Source: Synergistaceae bacterium (GTDB lineage: Bacteria > Synergistota > Synergistia > Synergistales > Synergistaceae). From it: 49,203 nucleotides of DNA. The stretch covers positions 1 through 49,203 of the forward strand of contig JAUNJZ010000019.1 in the NCBI GenBank assembly GCA_030533085.1, written 5' to 3'. Of the stretch, positions 26,763 through 34,979 are shown piece after piece (positions within the stretch are counted from its first letter, which is position 1; every line of letters begins with the position of its first letter). A program made the position numbers and the translations under genes. Under the pieces are notes generated by a model. It was not told the origin of the DNA. It worked only from the letters and a program-made list of their open reading frames with translations, and did not search any database.

Positions 26763-28112
26763 TTATCCTTCCAGATATTTACCGGAAAAACAGGCGGTGC
26801 AGAGCCTTTCCTCCGGCAGCCCTATCGCGGCGACGAGATCTTCTTCCGTGAGGTAGTCGAGCGAGTTCGCGCCGACCTTTTTGCATAGCTCGTCAAGCGT
26901 CATGCGGACGGCCGCCAGCGTCTCCTCTTTTCTCGTGTCTATCCCGTAGCGGCAGGGATGAAGCACGGGGGGAGAGGCTATGCGAAGATGCACCTCTCCC
27001 GCGCCGCAGTTGCGTATCATTGAGACGATGCGCTCCGCTGTGGTGCCGCGAACTATTGAATCGTCGACGATGACGGCGCTTCTGTCCTTGAACAGCTCGG
27101 CTATCGGGTTAAGCTTTATCCTTACCCCCAGCTCCCGCACCTTCTGCGTCGGCTGGATAAAGGTGCGTCCGACATAACGGTTTCGCACTACGGCCATTTC
27201 AAAGGGTATCTCCGCCGCCTGAGCGTATCCTATCGCGGATATGGTGCCGCTGTCCGGCATCCCGGCCACAAGCTCCGCTCCGGGGCAGGGGGCCTTCCGC
27301 GCAAGACGCCGTCCCATCTCTTTTCTTGCCTCGTAGACGGAACGTCCGTCGATGATGCTGTCCGGACGCGCCGTATATACATATTCAAAGGAGCAGTGCA
27401 TACGGCGTTCGCCGTTATCCTGGCGGACGCGCAGGCTCTTCATCCCCTTCGCGCCGATGACGACTATTTCACCCGGCTCCACGTCGCGCAGCAGCCTCGC
27501 GCCGACGATGTCCAGCGCGCAGGATTCGGAGGCGGCGTAGTATGTGCCGTCGCGCTCGCCGAGCACCAGCGGCTTGAAGCCCCAGGGATCGCGCGCCGCT
27601 ACAAGGGCGTCCTCCAGCAGTACGACTATCGCGTAGGAGCCTTGCAGCTTTTTCAGCGCGTCCACAAGCGCGTCTACAGGTTCCATGTGGGACTTCTGCG
27701 CCATCATATGAAGAATGGCCTCAGAGTTGGTCGTCGACTGGAATATCGCGCCGCGCGCCTCAAGCTGCCGCGAAAGCTCCGTGATATTTGTAACAAGCCC
27801 GTCGTGGGCGATAGCCACCGGGCCGCGCGCGTAATTGGCGCATATCGGCAGAATGTTGTGAAGCTGAGAGCTTTCGATCGGCACATATCTGACGTGGCCT
27901 ATGGCGCAGCGTCCCTCTTTCAGCGACAGCCCATGCTGATCGACGGCGTTGTGGAGCAGCCCCATGCCGCGCGCCGAGGCGACATGACCGTTTTCGGCCC
28001 ATGCTATGCCAGCCGATTCCTGTCCCCTGTGCTGAAGCGCGTAAAGCCCCAGATAGACCTCTTCAAGGACTGTCTTGCCGGCGGCGCTGTAAGCTCCGAA
28101 TATTCCGCTCAT
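26763..28112 (-). CDS. PurF paralogue with Ser in place of the catalytic Cys
   Basis: The 449-residue protein aligns end to end with the PurF at 28907-30280 but begins MSGIFGAYS: the glutaminase nucleophile that should be Cys2 is Ser (codon AGC). Other glutamine-site residues differ too: RYVPIE instead of RYATAG (Thr78 to Pro), HDGLVTN instead of HNGNLTN (Asn104 to Asp), and Asn129 where the active copy has Asp129. The PRPP site VIVDDSIVRGTT, the flexible loop NRYVGRTFIQP, and the four Cys positions used for the Fe-S cluster in Bacillus PurF (HCSFEYVY, HPCRYGID, CTAC) are kept. It may be an ammonia-dependent synthase or a partner subunit. It has no clear ribosome site and starts 6 nt after purC. 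Confidence 0.9.
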   Translation of the reverse strand: MSGIFGAYSAAGKTVLEEVYLGLYALQHRGQESAGIAWAENGHVASARGMGLLHNAVDQHGLSLKEGRCAIGHVRYVPIESSQLHNILPICANYARGPVAIAHDGLVTNITELSRQLEARGAIFQSTTNSEAILHMMAQKSHMEPVDALVDALKKLQGSYAIVVLLEDALVAARDPWGFKPLVLGERDGTYYAASESCALDIVGARLLRDVEPGEIVVIGAKGMKSLRVRQDNGERRMHCSFEYVYTARPDSIIDGRSVYEARKEMGRRLARKAPCPGAELVAGMPDSGTISAIGYAQAAEIPFEMAVVRNRYVGRTFIQPTQKVRELGVRIKLNPIAELFKDRSAVIVDDSIVRGTTAERIVSMIRNCGAGEVHLRIASPPVLHPCRYGIDTRKEETLAAVRMTLDELCKKVGANSLDYLTEEDLVAAIGLPEERLCTACFSGKYLEG

Positions 28113-28118
28113 GGCAGG

Positions 28119-28832
28119 CTAAGCTGATATCCTCTTCCAGATCTCTCTGTAAGCGCCGAGCACGTCGCCGAGATCCTTGCGGAAACGGTCCTTGTCAAGA
28201 TGATCGCCGGTCGAGCTGTCCCAGAAACGGCAGGTGTCAGGCGATATCTCGTCCGCAAGGATAAGATTGCCCTGCATATCCTTGCCGAATTCAAGCTTGA
28301 AGTCCACGAGCACCACGCCGAGCTTAGCGAAATATTCTTTCAGTATCGCGTTGACGCGCAGCGATATATCTTTGATCTTGTCCAGCTCTTCCTTCGTGGC
28401 CCAGCCGAAAAGCAGCGCGTGATCTTCGATGATGAAGGGGTCGCCCAGCTCGTCGTCCTTGTAGCACATCTCAAATAGCGGGCGGGGCAGTACCTTGCCC
28501 TCTTCCACGCCGAGGCGCTTGCAGAGGGAGCCTGTGGTGATATTGCGGACGATGACCTCCAGCGGCACTATCTGAACGCGTTTGACTATCTGATGCGTGT
28601 CGTCTATCCGCTCTACGAAGTGCGATTCAACGCCGTTGTCCGCGAGGACGCTGAAAAGCTTCGATGAAATATTGTTGTTCAGCACGCCTTTGCCGTCCAT
28701 CGTAGCCTTTTTCTGCCCGTTAAAGGCGGTGAAGCTGTCCTTATATTCGACGATCACGTAATTCGGATCCTCAGTCGTGAAAAGTCTCTTTGCCTTGCCC
28801 TCGTAGATGAAATCCTTCTTTGTCAGTTCCAT
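28119..28832 (-). CDS. purC: SAICAR synthase
   Basis: PurC joins aspartate to CAIR with ATP. The 237-residue protein has the short bacterial form: YEGKAKRLFTTEDPNYVIVEYKDSFTAFNG, the RNITTGSLCKRLGVEEG core, DFKLEFG, and LADEISPDTCRFWD. A GGAGG site precedes the ATG. It lies between the two purF copies; the 74-bp gap to the upstream purF is the widest in the operon. Confidence 0.97.
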   Translation of the reverse strand: MELTKKDFIYEGKAKRLFTTEDPNYVIVEYKDSFTAFNGQKKATMDGKGVLNNNISSKLFSVLADNGVESHFVERIDDTHQIVKRVQIVPLEVIVRNITTGSLCKRLGVEEGKVLPRPLFEMCYKDDELGDPFIIEDHALLFGWATKEELDKIKDISLRVNAILKEYFAKLGVVLVDFKLEFGKDMQGNLILADEISPDTCRFWDSSTGDHLDKDRFRKDLGDVLGAYREIWKRISA

Positions 28833-28906
28833 TTCAATGCGCCTCCATGATATAAAAATTATCAGTTTCTAAACTTTAATGACGAAATATCCAGCTCCGA
28901 GGCATG

Positions 28907-30280
28907 TCATACCTCGAGCAGATTGTCCTCTTCCTCTTCTTCCATATAGTCGCCGTCAAAACAGGCGGTGCACAGCTCGCCGCGCGGCAGGCCTATCGCG
29001 CGGCACAGTTCGTCGCAGCCTATATATTCCAGTGAATCCGCATCTATCTTTTCGCACAGCTCAGCTATCGTCGTCTGAGCCGCTATCAGCTCCTCGGAGC
29101 TTGGCGTGTCTATGCCGTAGTAGCAGGGATAGCGGACCGGCGGCGACGCGATCCTCATATGTACCTTTGCGGCCCCGCTTTCGCGTATCATAGATACTAT
29201 GCGCCCCGCCGTCGTGCCTCTTACGAGGCTGTCGTCGACCACGACGGCTTCCTTGCCTTTGAAAATGCCAGTCTGCGGGTTCAGCTTTATCTTCACGCCG
29301 GCCTCGCGAACGCGCTGCGTCGGCTGTATGAAGGTGCGCCCGACGTAACGGTTGCGCACGACGCCGGCCTCGAAGTCCATGCCTGCCTCTTCCGCCAGCC
29401 CCAGAGCCGCCAGCGTGCCGCTGTCCGGCATTCCGGCCACGACGGCGTCTTTCGTGAGGCCGCCGTGTCTGGCAAGAGTCGCCCCCAGCTCTTTTCTCGC
29501 CCTGTAGACGGAGCGCCCGTCTATTACGCTGTCGGGGCGCGCGAAATATACATATTCAAAGGCGCACTTAAAGTGGCGGCGCGCCTTCCTCCGCATCTTT
29601 CGCGATATCATGCCGCGCCTGTCTATCACCAGGATCTCTCCCGGCTCCACGTCGCGTATCAGCTCCGCTCCTATTATGTCGAGAGCGCAGGATTCGGAGG
29701 CGACGAAATATGTCTCGCCGCGCCGTCCGACCACCAGCGGGCGGAAGCCCCATGGGTCGCGCGCCGCTATGAGGCAGTCCTCCAGCAGCACCGCGAGACT
29801 GTAGGCTCCCTGAACTCTGGCAAGCGCGCTCTCCAGCGCCTCAAGCTGCACTGTCCCCGGCTGGTGCGCCATCAGCTGGATGATCGTCTCAGAATCGCAG
29901 GTGGTCTGAAATATGGCCCCTCTGTTCGCAAGGTAGCTGGAAAGCGCCCTCGCGTTTGTAAGGTTGCCGTTATGGGCGATGGCGACAGGCCCCTGAGCGT
30001 AATTCGCGCCCAGCGGCTGGCAGTTCTCCGGCCGCGTGCCTCCGGCCGTTGCGTAGCGCACATGGCCGATGGCGGTATGCGCCGGTATCGCTGCCAGCTC
30101 GCTCTGGCAAAGAGCCTCGTGAACAAGCCCCAACCCCTTTTTTATATGTACGGAGCCTCCGTCCGTCCAGGCGGCGCCGGCCGATAGCTGTCCCCTGTGC
30201 TGTAAGGCGCAGAGTCCGAGATATATGTCCTCCAGAACAGGGGAGCCGTCCTGACTGTAGGCTCCAAATACGCCGCACAT
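28907..30280 (-). CDS. purF: Amidophosphoribosyltransferase, canonical copy
   Basis: PurF commits PRPP to purine synthesis, using glutamine as the ammonia donor. The 457-residue protein starts MCGVFGAY, so Cys2 becomes the N-terminal nucleophile once Met is removed; no propeptide is needed. Glutamine-site residues are standard (HVRYATAG, HNGNLTN, CDSE). The PRPP loop is VVVDDSLVRGTT. Fe-S cysteines are present (KCAFEYVYFARPDS, YPCYYGID, CTAC), as in the Bacillus-type enzyme. It starts 3 nt after purL, with a GGGGGA site. The tail is very acidic (EEEEEDN). Confidence 0.97.
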   Translation of the reverse strand: MCGVFGAYSQDGSPVLEDIYLGLCALQHRGQLSAGAAWTDGGSVHIKKGLGLVHEALCQSELAAIPAHTAIGHVRYATAGGTRPENCQPLGANYAQGPVAIAHNGNLTNARALSSYLANRGAIFQTTCDSETIIQLMAHQPGTVQLEALESALARVQGAYSLAVLLEDCLIAARDPWGFRPLVVGRRGETYFVASESCALDIIGAELIRDVEPGEILVIDRRGMISRKMRRKARRHFKCAFEYVYFARPDSVIDGRSVYRARKELGATLARHGGLTKDAVVAGMPDSGTLAALGLAEEAGMDFEAGVVRNRYVGRTFIQPTQRVREAGVKIKLNPQTGIFKGKEAVVVDDSLVRGTTAGRIVSMIRESGAAKVHMRIASPPVRYPCYYGIDTPSSEELIAAQTTIAELCEKIDADSLEYIGCDELCRAIGLPRGELCTACFDGDYMEEEEEDNLLEV

Positions 30281-30283
30281 TCT

Positions 30284-32434
30284 CTATTTTTCCCCCGCGA
30301 AGGCCTTTTCCAGCTTCGCAAGCGGCAGCGTCATAATCCCGCGCCAGTTGAAATCAGAGCCGCCGGCCGTTCCGATCTTTACGCAGCCGGCCTCTTTCCA
30401 TTCCTTTTCAAATTCCGCGCTTTTTTCCGGCGATACGGCGTATACCGCGCGAGCGCCGCCCTCCGAGAAAAGCAGCGCCTCGACGGAGCTTTCAGGCGCA
30501 AGCGTCAGCGTCATTCCGATAGAGGAGGCGACCGCCTCGTTCGCAAGCGTCGCGGCAAGGCCGCCGCCGGCGACGACTCGCCCTGACTTCGCGAGCTGCC
30601 TGTGAGCGGTGGAAAGCGCCGCCTCGCGGAATTTTTTCTCCGCCGCATAGTTCGGCGCGACGCTTTTGCCCAGCGGCTTTCCGTCCTTCGACTGCTGATA
30701 GCGAGACGCCCCCAGCGAGCCTTCCGCCGCCCCCGCGAGATAGAGGATGTCTCCCTCTTCCGCGCGTCCTGCGCGTATCACTTTGTCGCGGTCGACGACA
30801 AGTCCGGCTGTGACGACGAGCGGAGTCGGGTATATCCGGTCGTTCGCGGTCTCGTTGTACAGGCTGACATTGCCGGATACGACGGGGCATTCCAGCGCGC
30901 GGCAGGTATCCGCCAGGCCGCGCAGGCATTCCTTAAGCTCGAAGAATTTTTCCGGCGACTCCGGCGATGCGAAGTTGAGGCAGTTCGTCATGCCAAGCGC
31001 CTCAGCTCCGGTAAGCCACAGCCCGCGCAGTGAGAGAGCCATCGCCTCCGCCGCTCCCGTGTATGGGTCTGTCCAGCATTTATACGGCTCGGCCTCCATT
31101 GTCAGCACGCAGGCGCGGCGCGTCTCCGGCACCTCGACTATCGCCGCCGGTTCTCCGGGGCCGGCTATCGTGTGCAGCTGCACCATCGAGTCGTACTGCT
31201 CCCAGATGGCCTTTTTGCTTCTTCCGTTCGGGCAGGAGAGCATTTCCAGCAGCGCCTTCGCAGGGTCGCAGCAGGCGAGCGCGGCCGGATCGAGCGCCTG
31301 ACGCGCGGGCAGATCCTTCGGCTCTTCAGAGGGCCAGAATATTTCCGGCGTGTCGCCGAGTATCGAGGTAGGCAGCTCCGCCTCCAGCGCGCCGTTCTTG
31401 TAGACCCGGTAAAGTTTATTGTCCGTCATAGTCCCGACGATGGCGCAGTCAAGCCCGTAATGGCTCGCCATGTCGAAAACCGCCTTTAATTTTTCTTCCT
31501 CGACGATGAGAAGCATACGCTCCTGCGACTCGGAAAGGAATATCTCCCAGGGAAGCATATCCGCTTCGCGAAGAGGGATTTTTTCAACCTCAATGTCAAT
31601 GCCGCAGCCGCTTTTGTGGGCTATCTCGCTGGAAGATGAGAGGATGCCGGCCGCCCCCATGTCCTGCATCGAGGCTATCAGCTTTTTGTCCAGCAGATCC
31701 ATGCAGCATTCTATCAGCAGCTTTTCCTCGAATGGGTCTCCTATCTGTATCTGAGGCTTGCTTGCTTTGGAATCTTCGTCAAGCTCGCGTGAGGCGAAAG
31801 AGGCTCCGGCTATGCCGTCGCGCCCGGTTTTGGAGCCGAGCAGCACAGCGTAGTCTCCGGCCTTGGCGGTCTGCGAGCTTGCCATCTTGTCAAGGCGCAC
31901 AAAGCCCGCGCTGAAAGCGTTTACGAGCGGATTGTCGTTATAACAGGGCGAATAGAAGGTCTTGCCTCCGACTATCGGCACTCCGACCGCGTTTCCGTAA
32001 GCGCCTATCCCTTCCACTATCCCCTTTGCCAAATTCTGCGTCTTGCGCAGCTCCGCGTCGCCGAAGAAAAGCCCGTCCATCGATACGGACGGACGCGCCC
32101 CCATCGCTATGATGTCGCGGATTATGCCGCCGACGCCTGTCGCCGCTCCCTGAAAGGGCGCGACGGCCGACGGGTGATTGTGGCTCTCCACCTTGAAGGC
32201 GAAGCCCCAGCCCTCTCCCATGTCTACAACGCCGGCGTTCTCTCCCTGTCCCTGAAGCACATACTTCCCCTTTGAGGGGAAGGTGCGCAGCAGCGGGCGG
32301 GTCGACTTATAGCTGCAATGCTCCGACCACATTACGCCGATAAGCTCAAGCTCAAGCTCGTTCGGCTCGCGGCCAAGCAGCTCTATTATTCTTTTATACT
32401 CTGATTCGGAGAGTCCAACCTCGCGAAAGCCCAT
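30284..32434 (-). CDS. purL: FGAM synthase, large subunit (small PurL type)
   Basis: PurL, with PurQ and PurS, converts FGAR to FGAM using glutamine-derived ammonia. The 716-residue length is that of the short, three-subunit type. Motifs: MWSEHCSYKSTRPLL, VESHNHPSAVAPFQGAATGVGGIIRD, GGKTFYSPCYNDNP, MQDMGAAGILSSSSE, SESQERMLL. Start and stop codons overlap with purQ (TAATG). The PurM-like tandem fold and the absence of an amidotransferase domain agree with the presence of separate purQ and purS. Confidence 0.97.
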   Translation of the reverse strand: MGFREVGLSESEYKRIIELLGREPNELELELIGVMWSEHCSYKSTRPLLRTFPSKGKYVLQGQGENAGVVDMGEGWGFAFKVESHNHPSAVAPFQGAATGVGGIIRDIIAMGARPSVSMDGLFFGDAELRKTQNLAKGIVEGIGAYGNAVGVPIVGGKTFYSPCYNDNPLVNAFSAGFVRLDKMASSQTAKAGDYAVLLGSKTGRDGIAGASFASRELDEDSKASKPQIQIGDPFEEKLLIECCMDLLDKKLIASMQDMGAAGILSSSSEIAHKSGCGIDIEVEKIPLREADMLPWEIFLSESQERMLLIVEEEKLKAVFDMASHYGLDCAIVGTMTDNKLYRVYKNGALEAELPTSILGDTPEIFWPSEEPKDLPARQALDPAALACCDPAKALLEMLSCPNGRSKKAIWEQYDSMVQLHTIAGPGEPAAIVEVPETRRACVLTMEAEPYKCWTDPYTGAAEAMALSLRGLWLTGAEALGMTNCLNFASPESPEKFFELKECLRGLADTCRALECPVVSGNVSLYNETANDRIYPTPLVVTAGLVVDRDKVIRAGRAEEGDILYLAGAAEGSLGASRYQQSKDGKPLGKSVAPNYAAEKKFREAALSTAHRQLAKSGRVVAGGGLAATLANEAVASSIGMTLTLAPESSVEALLFSEGGARAVYAVSPEKSAEFEKEWKEAGCVKIGTAGGSDFNWRGIMTLPLAKLEKAFAGEK

Positions 32435-33147
32435 TAAAGAATCCCCCTCTTTGCAAAATCGTCCGCGATGGAAAGCCAGAAAGCCCCGCCGTCAGAACCG
32501 CCGTTGAGATGCGCGACGGTGGCTCGCTCCGGGTGCGGCATCAGCCCCAGAATATTTCCAGCCTCGTTGCAAATGCCCGCGATTCCGTTGAGAGAGCCGT
32601 TGGGAGCGTATTCCGCGCCCGCCTCTCCCGTTTCAGGGTCAGCGTAGCGAAAGACGACGCGCCCAGCCTCTTCAAGAGCCTTGAGCTCCGCCGGCGGCAG
32701 GAAATAAAGCCCCTCGTGATGCGCTATCGGATACTGCACGACCTCGCCCTTTTTGAGGCCGGAGGTGAAGCGGTTGTCCGTACTCTCCACGCGGATATGG
32801 CATTTTCTGCATATAAAGGTCGTCGTCGTGTTTGCGAGCAGCGCGCCCGGCAGCAGCTTCGTCTCCGTCAGCACCTGAAAGCCGTTGCAGATGCCGAGCA
32901 GCAGCCTGCCCTCGGCGGCATGCTTCCTTACCGCGCCGATGATCGGGGAGCGCGCCGCCATTGCGCCGGAACGCAGATAATCCCCGTAAGAGAAGCCTCC
33001 GGGGAGTATCACGAGGTCCGGAGCCGACGGAAAATCCCTCTCCTCATGCCAGACCATATCGACAGAGCATTTCAACGTTTCGGAGACTGCGCGCTGAACG
33101 TCGCGGTCGCAGTTGCTCCCGGGAAAAACGACTACGGCTGTCTTCAT
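32434..33147 (-). CDS. purQ: FGAM synthase, glutaminase subunit
   Basis: PurQ is the class I glutamine amidotransferase of the PurLQS complex. It has VFPGSNCDRD, the oxyanion loop LPGGFSYGDYLR, the nucleophile Cys in LLGICNGFQ and the His-containing LMPHPERA. The ATG at 33147 shares its A with the purS stop (TGATG), and I preferred it over the GTG one codon upstream. Extra CxxC cysteines (FICRKCHI) are common in this family. Length is 237 residues. Confidence 0.97.
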   Translation of the reverse strand: MKTAVVVFPGSNCDRDVQRAVSETLKCSVDMVWHEERDFPSAPDLVILPGGFSYGDYLRSGAMAARSPIIGAVRKHAAEGRLLLGICNGFQVLTETKLLPGALLANTTTTFICRKCHIRVESTDNRFTSGLKKGEVVQYPIAHHEGLYFLPPAELKALEEAGRVVFRYADPETGEAGAEYAPNGSLNGIAGICNEAGNILGLMPHPERATVAHLNGGSDGGAFWLSIADDFAKRGIL

Positions 33148-33401
33148 CACTGCGCTTCCCGCACGGATATTTTATAAGTCTCTATCAGGTCGTTGGCCAG
33201 CAGATCCTGACACATGTTCTTCACGGCCTCCGCCGCTTCTCCTTCGTCCCGCGCCTCAAGGCGCATCGTAACGATACGTCCGACACGCACCTCATTCAAT
33301 CCCTTATAACCGAGACTCGCGAGCGTCTTTTCAACGGCCTTGCCCTGAGTGTCAAGAACTCCCTCGCGCGGAGTGATTACGGCCTCTGCATGGAATAACA
33401 T
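33147..33401 (-). CDS. purS: FGAM synthase, PurS subunit
   Basis: PurS is the small (84-residue) structural subunit that links PurL and PurQ. It shows the family pattern VITPREGVLDTQGKAVEKTLASLGY followed by VRVGRIVTMRLEA. It is the first gene of the operon; the ATG is preceded by a GGAGG site 10 nt upstream and by the promoter at 33469-33497. Confidence 0.95.
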   Translation of the reverse strand: MLFHAEAVITPREGVLDTQGKAVEKTLASLGYKGLNEVRVGRIVTMRLEARDEGEAAEAVKNMCQDLLANDLIETYKISVREAQ

Positions 33402-33442
33402 TGAATAACATCCTCCTTGAGATGTTTATTTAATTTTGCCAT

Positions 33443-33456
33443 GTGGAATTGTCCAC
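33443..33456 (-). promoter_or_regulatory. Inverted repeat in the pur operon leader
   Basis: GTGGA (33443-33447), 4 nt, TCCAC (33452-33456), a few bases downstream of the predicted transcription start. It is a candidate operator or leader hairpin. The whole leader is only about 60 nt, too short for a purine riboswitch. Confidence 0.4.
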
Positions 33457-33468
33457 TTAGATGCTAAG

Positions 33469-33497
33469 AATATACCCTTCTTATCTATAAATGTCAA
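33469..33497 (-). promoter_or_regulatory. Promoter of the purine operon
   Basis: On the minus strand TTGACA (33492-33497), a 17-nt spacer and TATATT (33469-33474; 5 of 6 consensus). It lies about 60 bp before purS and is the strongest promoter sequence in the window. Confidence 0.75.
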
Positions 33498-33530
33498 CAA
33501 TATATTGATTCAGAAAAAATAAACAAAAAA

Positions 33531-33558
33531 TTGACGCTGCGTCAATAAACAGTATAAT
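33531..33558 (+). promoter_or_regulatory. livK promoter with palindromic operator
   Basis: TTGACG (33531-33536), a 16-nt spacer and a perfect TATAAT (33553-33558) precede livK by about 55 bp. A 15-bp palindrome, TTGACGC-T-GCGTCAA (33531-33545), covers the -35 box, an ideal place for a repressor. It is back to back with the pur promoter. Confidence 0.7.
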
Positions 33559-33613
33559 AATGCACGTGGCGAAAAATATTCGCACAAACATATCATGGGA
33601 GGATGATGTAGTT

Positions 33614-34879
33614 ATGAAACTGAGCAAGCGCACCGCCGTATTCGTTATGTTGATTTTGTGCAGCGCCCTTTTCGCCTCTTCCGCCGCCTTTGCCGCGGAA
33701 GAGATAAAGATCGGCGCTCTCTTCCCGCTGACAGGCCCCGCCGCGGTCTCAGGGCAGAACTGTGTTAATTCCGTTCTCGCGGCCGCCGACGTCATCAATC
33801 AGAAAAACCCCGACATCAACGCCCCTCTCGCGGCAGGCGAGGGACTTCTGGGCGGGAAATATGTCATCAAGGTAGTCGCCGCCGACCATCAGGGCAAGCC
33901 GGACGTAGCGAAGTCAGAGGCCGAGCGCCTTTATAACCAGGAGAAGGTTTTCGCGATAATCGGCTGCTACAACAGCTCAGCCACGAAGCCGGCCAGCGCC
34001 GTCGCGGAGCGCGCGAAGAAGATATTCATGTGCGGCTGCTCCAGCTCCGCGGCTCTGACGGAGCGCGGCTACAAATATTTCTTCCGCCACGCCCCGACCG
34101 ACGCTATCGAATCCGTTGAATTTGTAGACTACATTGAATATCTCAACAAAGAAAAGAACGCCGGCGTCAAGACGCTCGGACTGATCTACGAGAATACGGA
34201 GTTCGGAAAGCACGCGGCGGAAGAGGCAAGAAAAGCCGCGAAGAAGATAGACCTTAAAATCGTCGCCGACGTTCCCTTCAACAACGGCGCGACGAATCTC
34301 AACAGCGAAGTCCAGAAGCTCAAGTCTGCCAATCCCGACGCGGTATTCGGCGCGGCTCTCGGCGGCGACTATTCGCTCTGGGTGCGCACGATGAAGCAGG
34401 TCAACTGGCTCCCGAAGATCGCCATCAACTACTGCACCGGCTATCAGAACCCCGCGGTACAGAAAGAGCTTGCCGGAGACGGCAACTACTTCATGGGCGG
34501 CATGGGCTATTCGCCGGAGCTGGCGAAGCTCTTCATGCCCGAAGCGATAAAGATTCAGGATAAATACTACACGCCGAGAAGCAGCCAGCCTTTCGACAGC
34601 GACTCCATTCAGGAAGCGGTCATGCTGATGGTCATAGCGCAGGCTATCGAAAAGGCCGGCGGCCCCGACACAGAAAAGGTTCTGAAGATAATTCAGACAG
34701 AAGAATTCACGTCAGTCATGTCGTTGAGCGGCACTGTCAAATTCGGCCCCGACGGACAGAATGTCAACGCCCTTTCCGTCATCACGCAGATCGAAAATCA
34801 GAAGTACAACACGGTATTCCCGCTCAAATACAAAGACACGGAGCCTGTCTACCCGATGGTTCCGTGGGATAAGAGATAA
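33614..34879 (+). CDS. livK: Branched-chain amino acid ABC transporter, substrate-binding protein
   Basis: A periplasmic leucine/amide-type binding protein (Periplasmic_binding_6 fold). The 421-residue protein starts with a clear signal peptide: KR near the start, a hydrophobic stretch to about residue 25, and an ASSAAFA-AEE cleavage region. The mature part opens with IKIGALFPLTGPAAVSGQN. The ATG at 33614 has GGGAGGATG upstream; an earlier ATG at 33560 would overlap the -10 region. The real ligand (Leu/Ile/Val, other amino acid or amide) is not determined. Confidence 0.9.
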   Translation: MKLSKRTAVFVMLILCSALFASSAAFAAEEIKIGALFPLTGPAAVSGQNCVNSVLAAADVINQKNPDINAPLAAGEGLLGGKYVIKVVAADHQGKPDVAKSEAERLYNQEKVFAIIGCYNSSATKPASAVAERAKKIFMCGCSSSAALTERGYKYFFRHAPTDAIESVEFVDYIEYLNKEKNAGVKTLGLIYENTEFGKHAAEEARKAAKKIDLKIVADVPFNNGATNLNSEVQKLKSANPDAVFGAALGGDYSLWVRTMKQVNWLPKIAINYCTGYQNPAVQKELAGDGNYFMGGMGYSPELAKLFMPEAIKIQDKYYTPRSSQPFDSDSIQEAVMLMVIAQAIEKAGGPDTEKVLKIIQTEEFTSVMSLSGTVKFGPDGQNVNALSVITQIENQKYNTVFPLKYKDTEPVYPMVPWDKR

Positions 34880-34932
34880 CTTTTCAATTCCGGAAAGCGC
34901 CGCTGTACGCCGCGCTTTCGCAGCAGAAATGC

Positions 34933-34963
34933 GGCGGGGCATGCTCTTTGCCCCGCCTTTTTT
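34933..34963 (+). terminator. Terminator/attenuator between livK and livH
   Basis: GGCGGGGCA (34933-34941) and TGCCCCGCC (34949-34957) form a perfect 9-bp stem followed by six T. Partial termination here would make more binding protein than permease. Confidence 0.85.
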
Positions 34964-34979
34964 CCGAGGAGGTTTTTGC

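Noticed and set aside
28907-30280. The two purF copies as a recent tandem duplication or assembly error
   Set aside because: They differ throughout and are separated by purC, with specific active-site changes in only one, so they are diverged paralogues.
33402-33468. A purine riboswitch before purS
   Set aside because: The predicted leader is about 60 nt, too short for an aptamer plus expression platform, and no guanine-aptamer core was seen.
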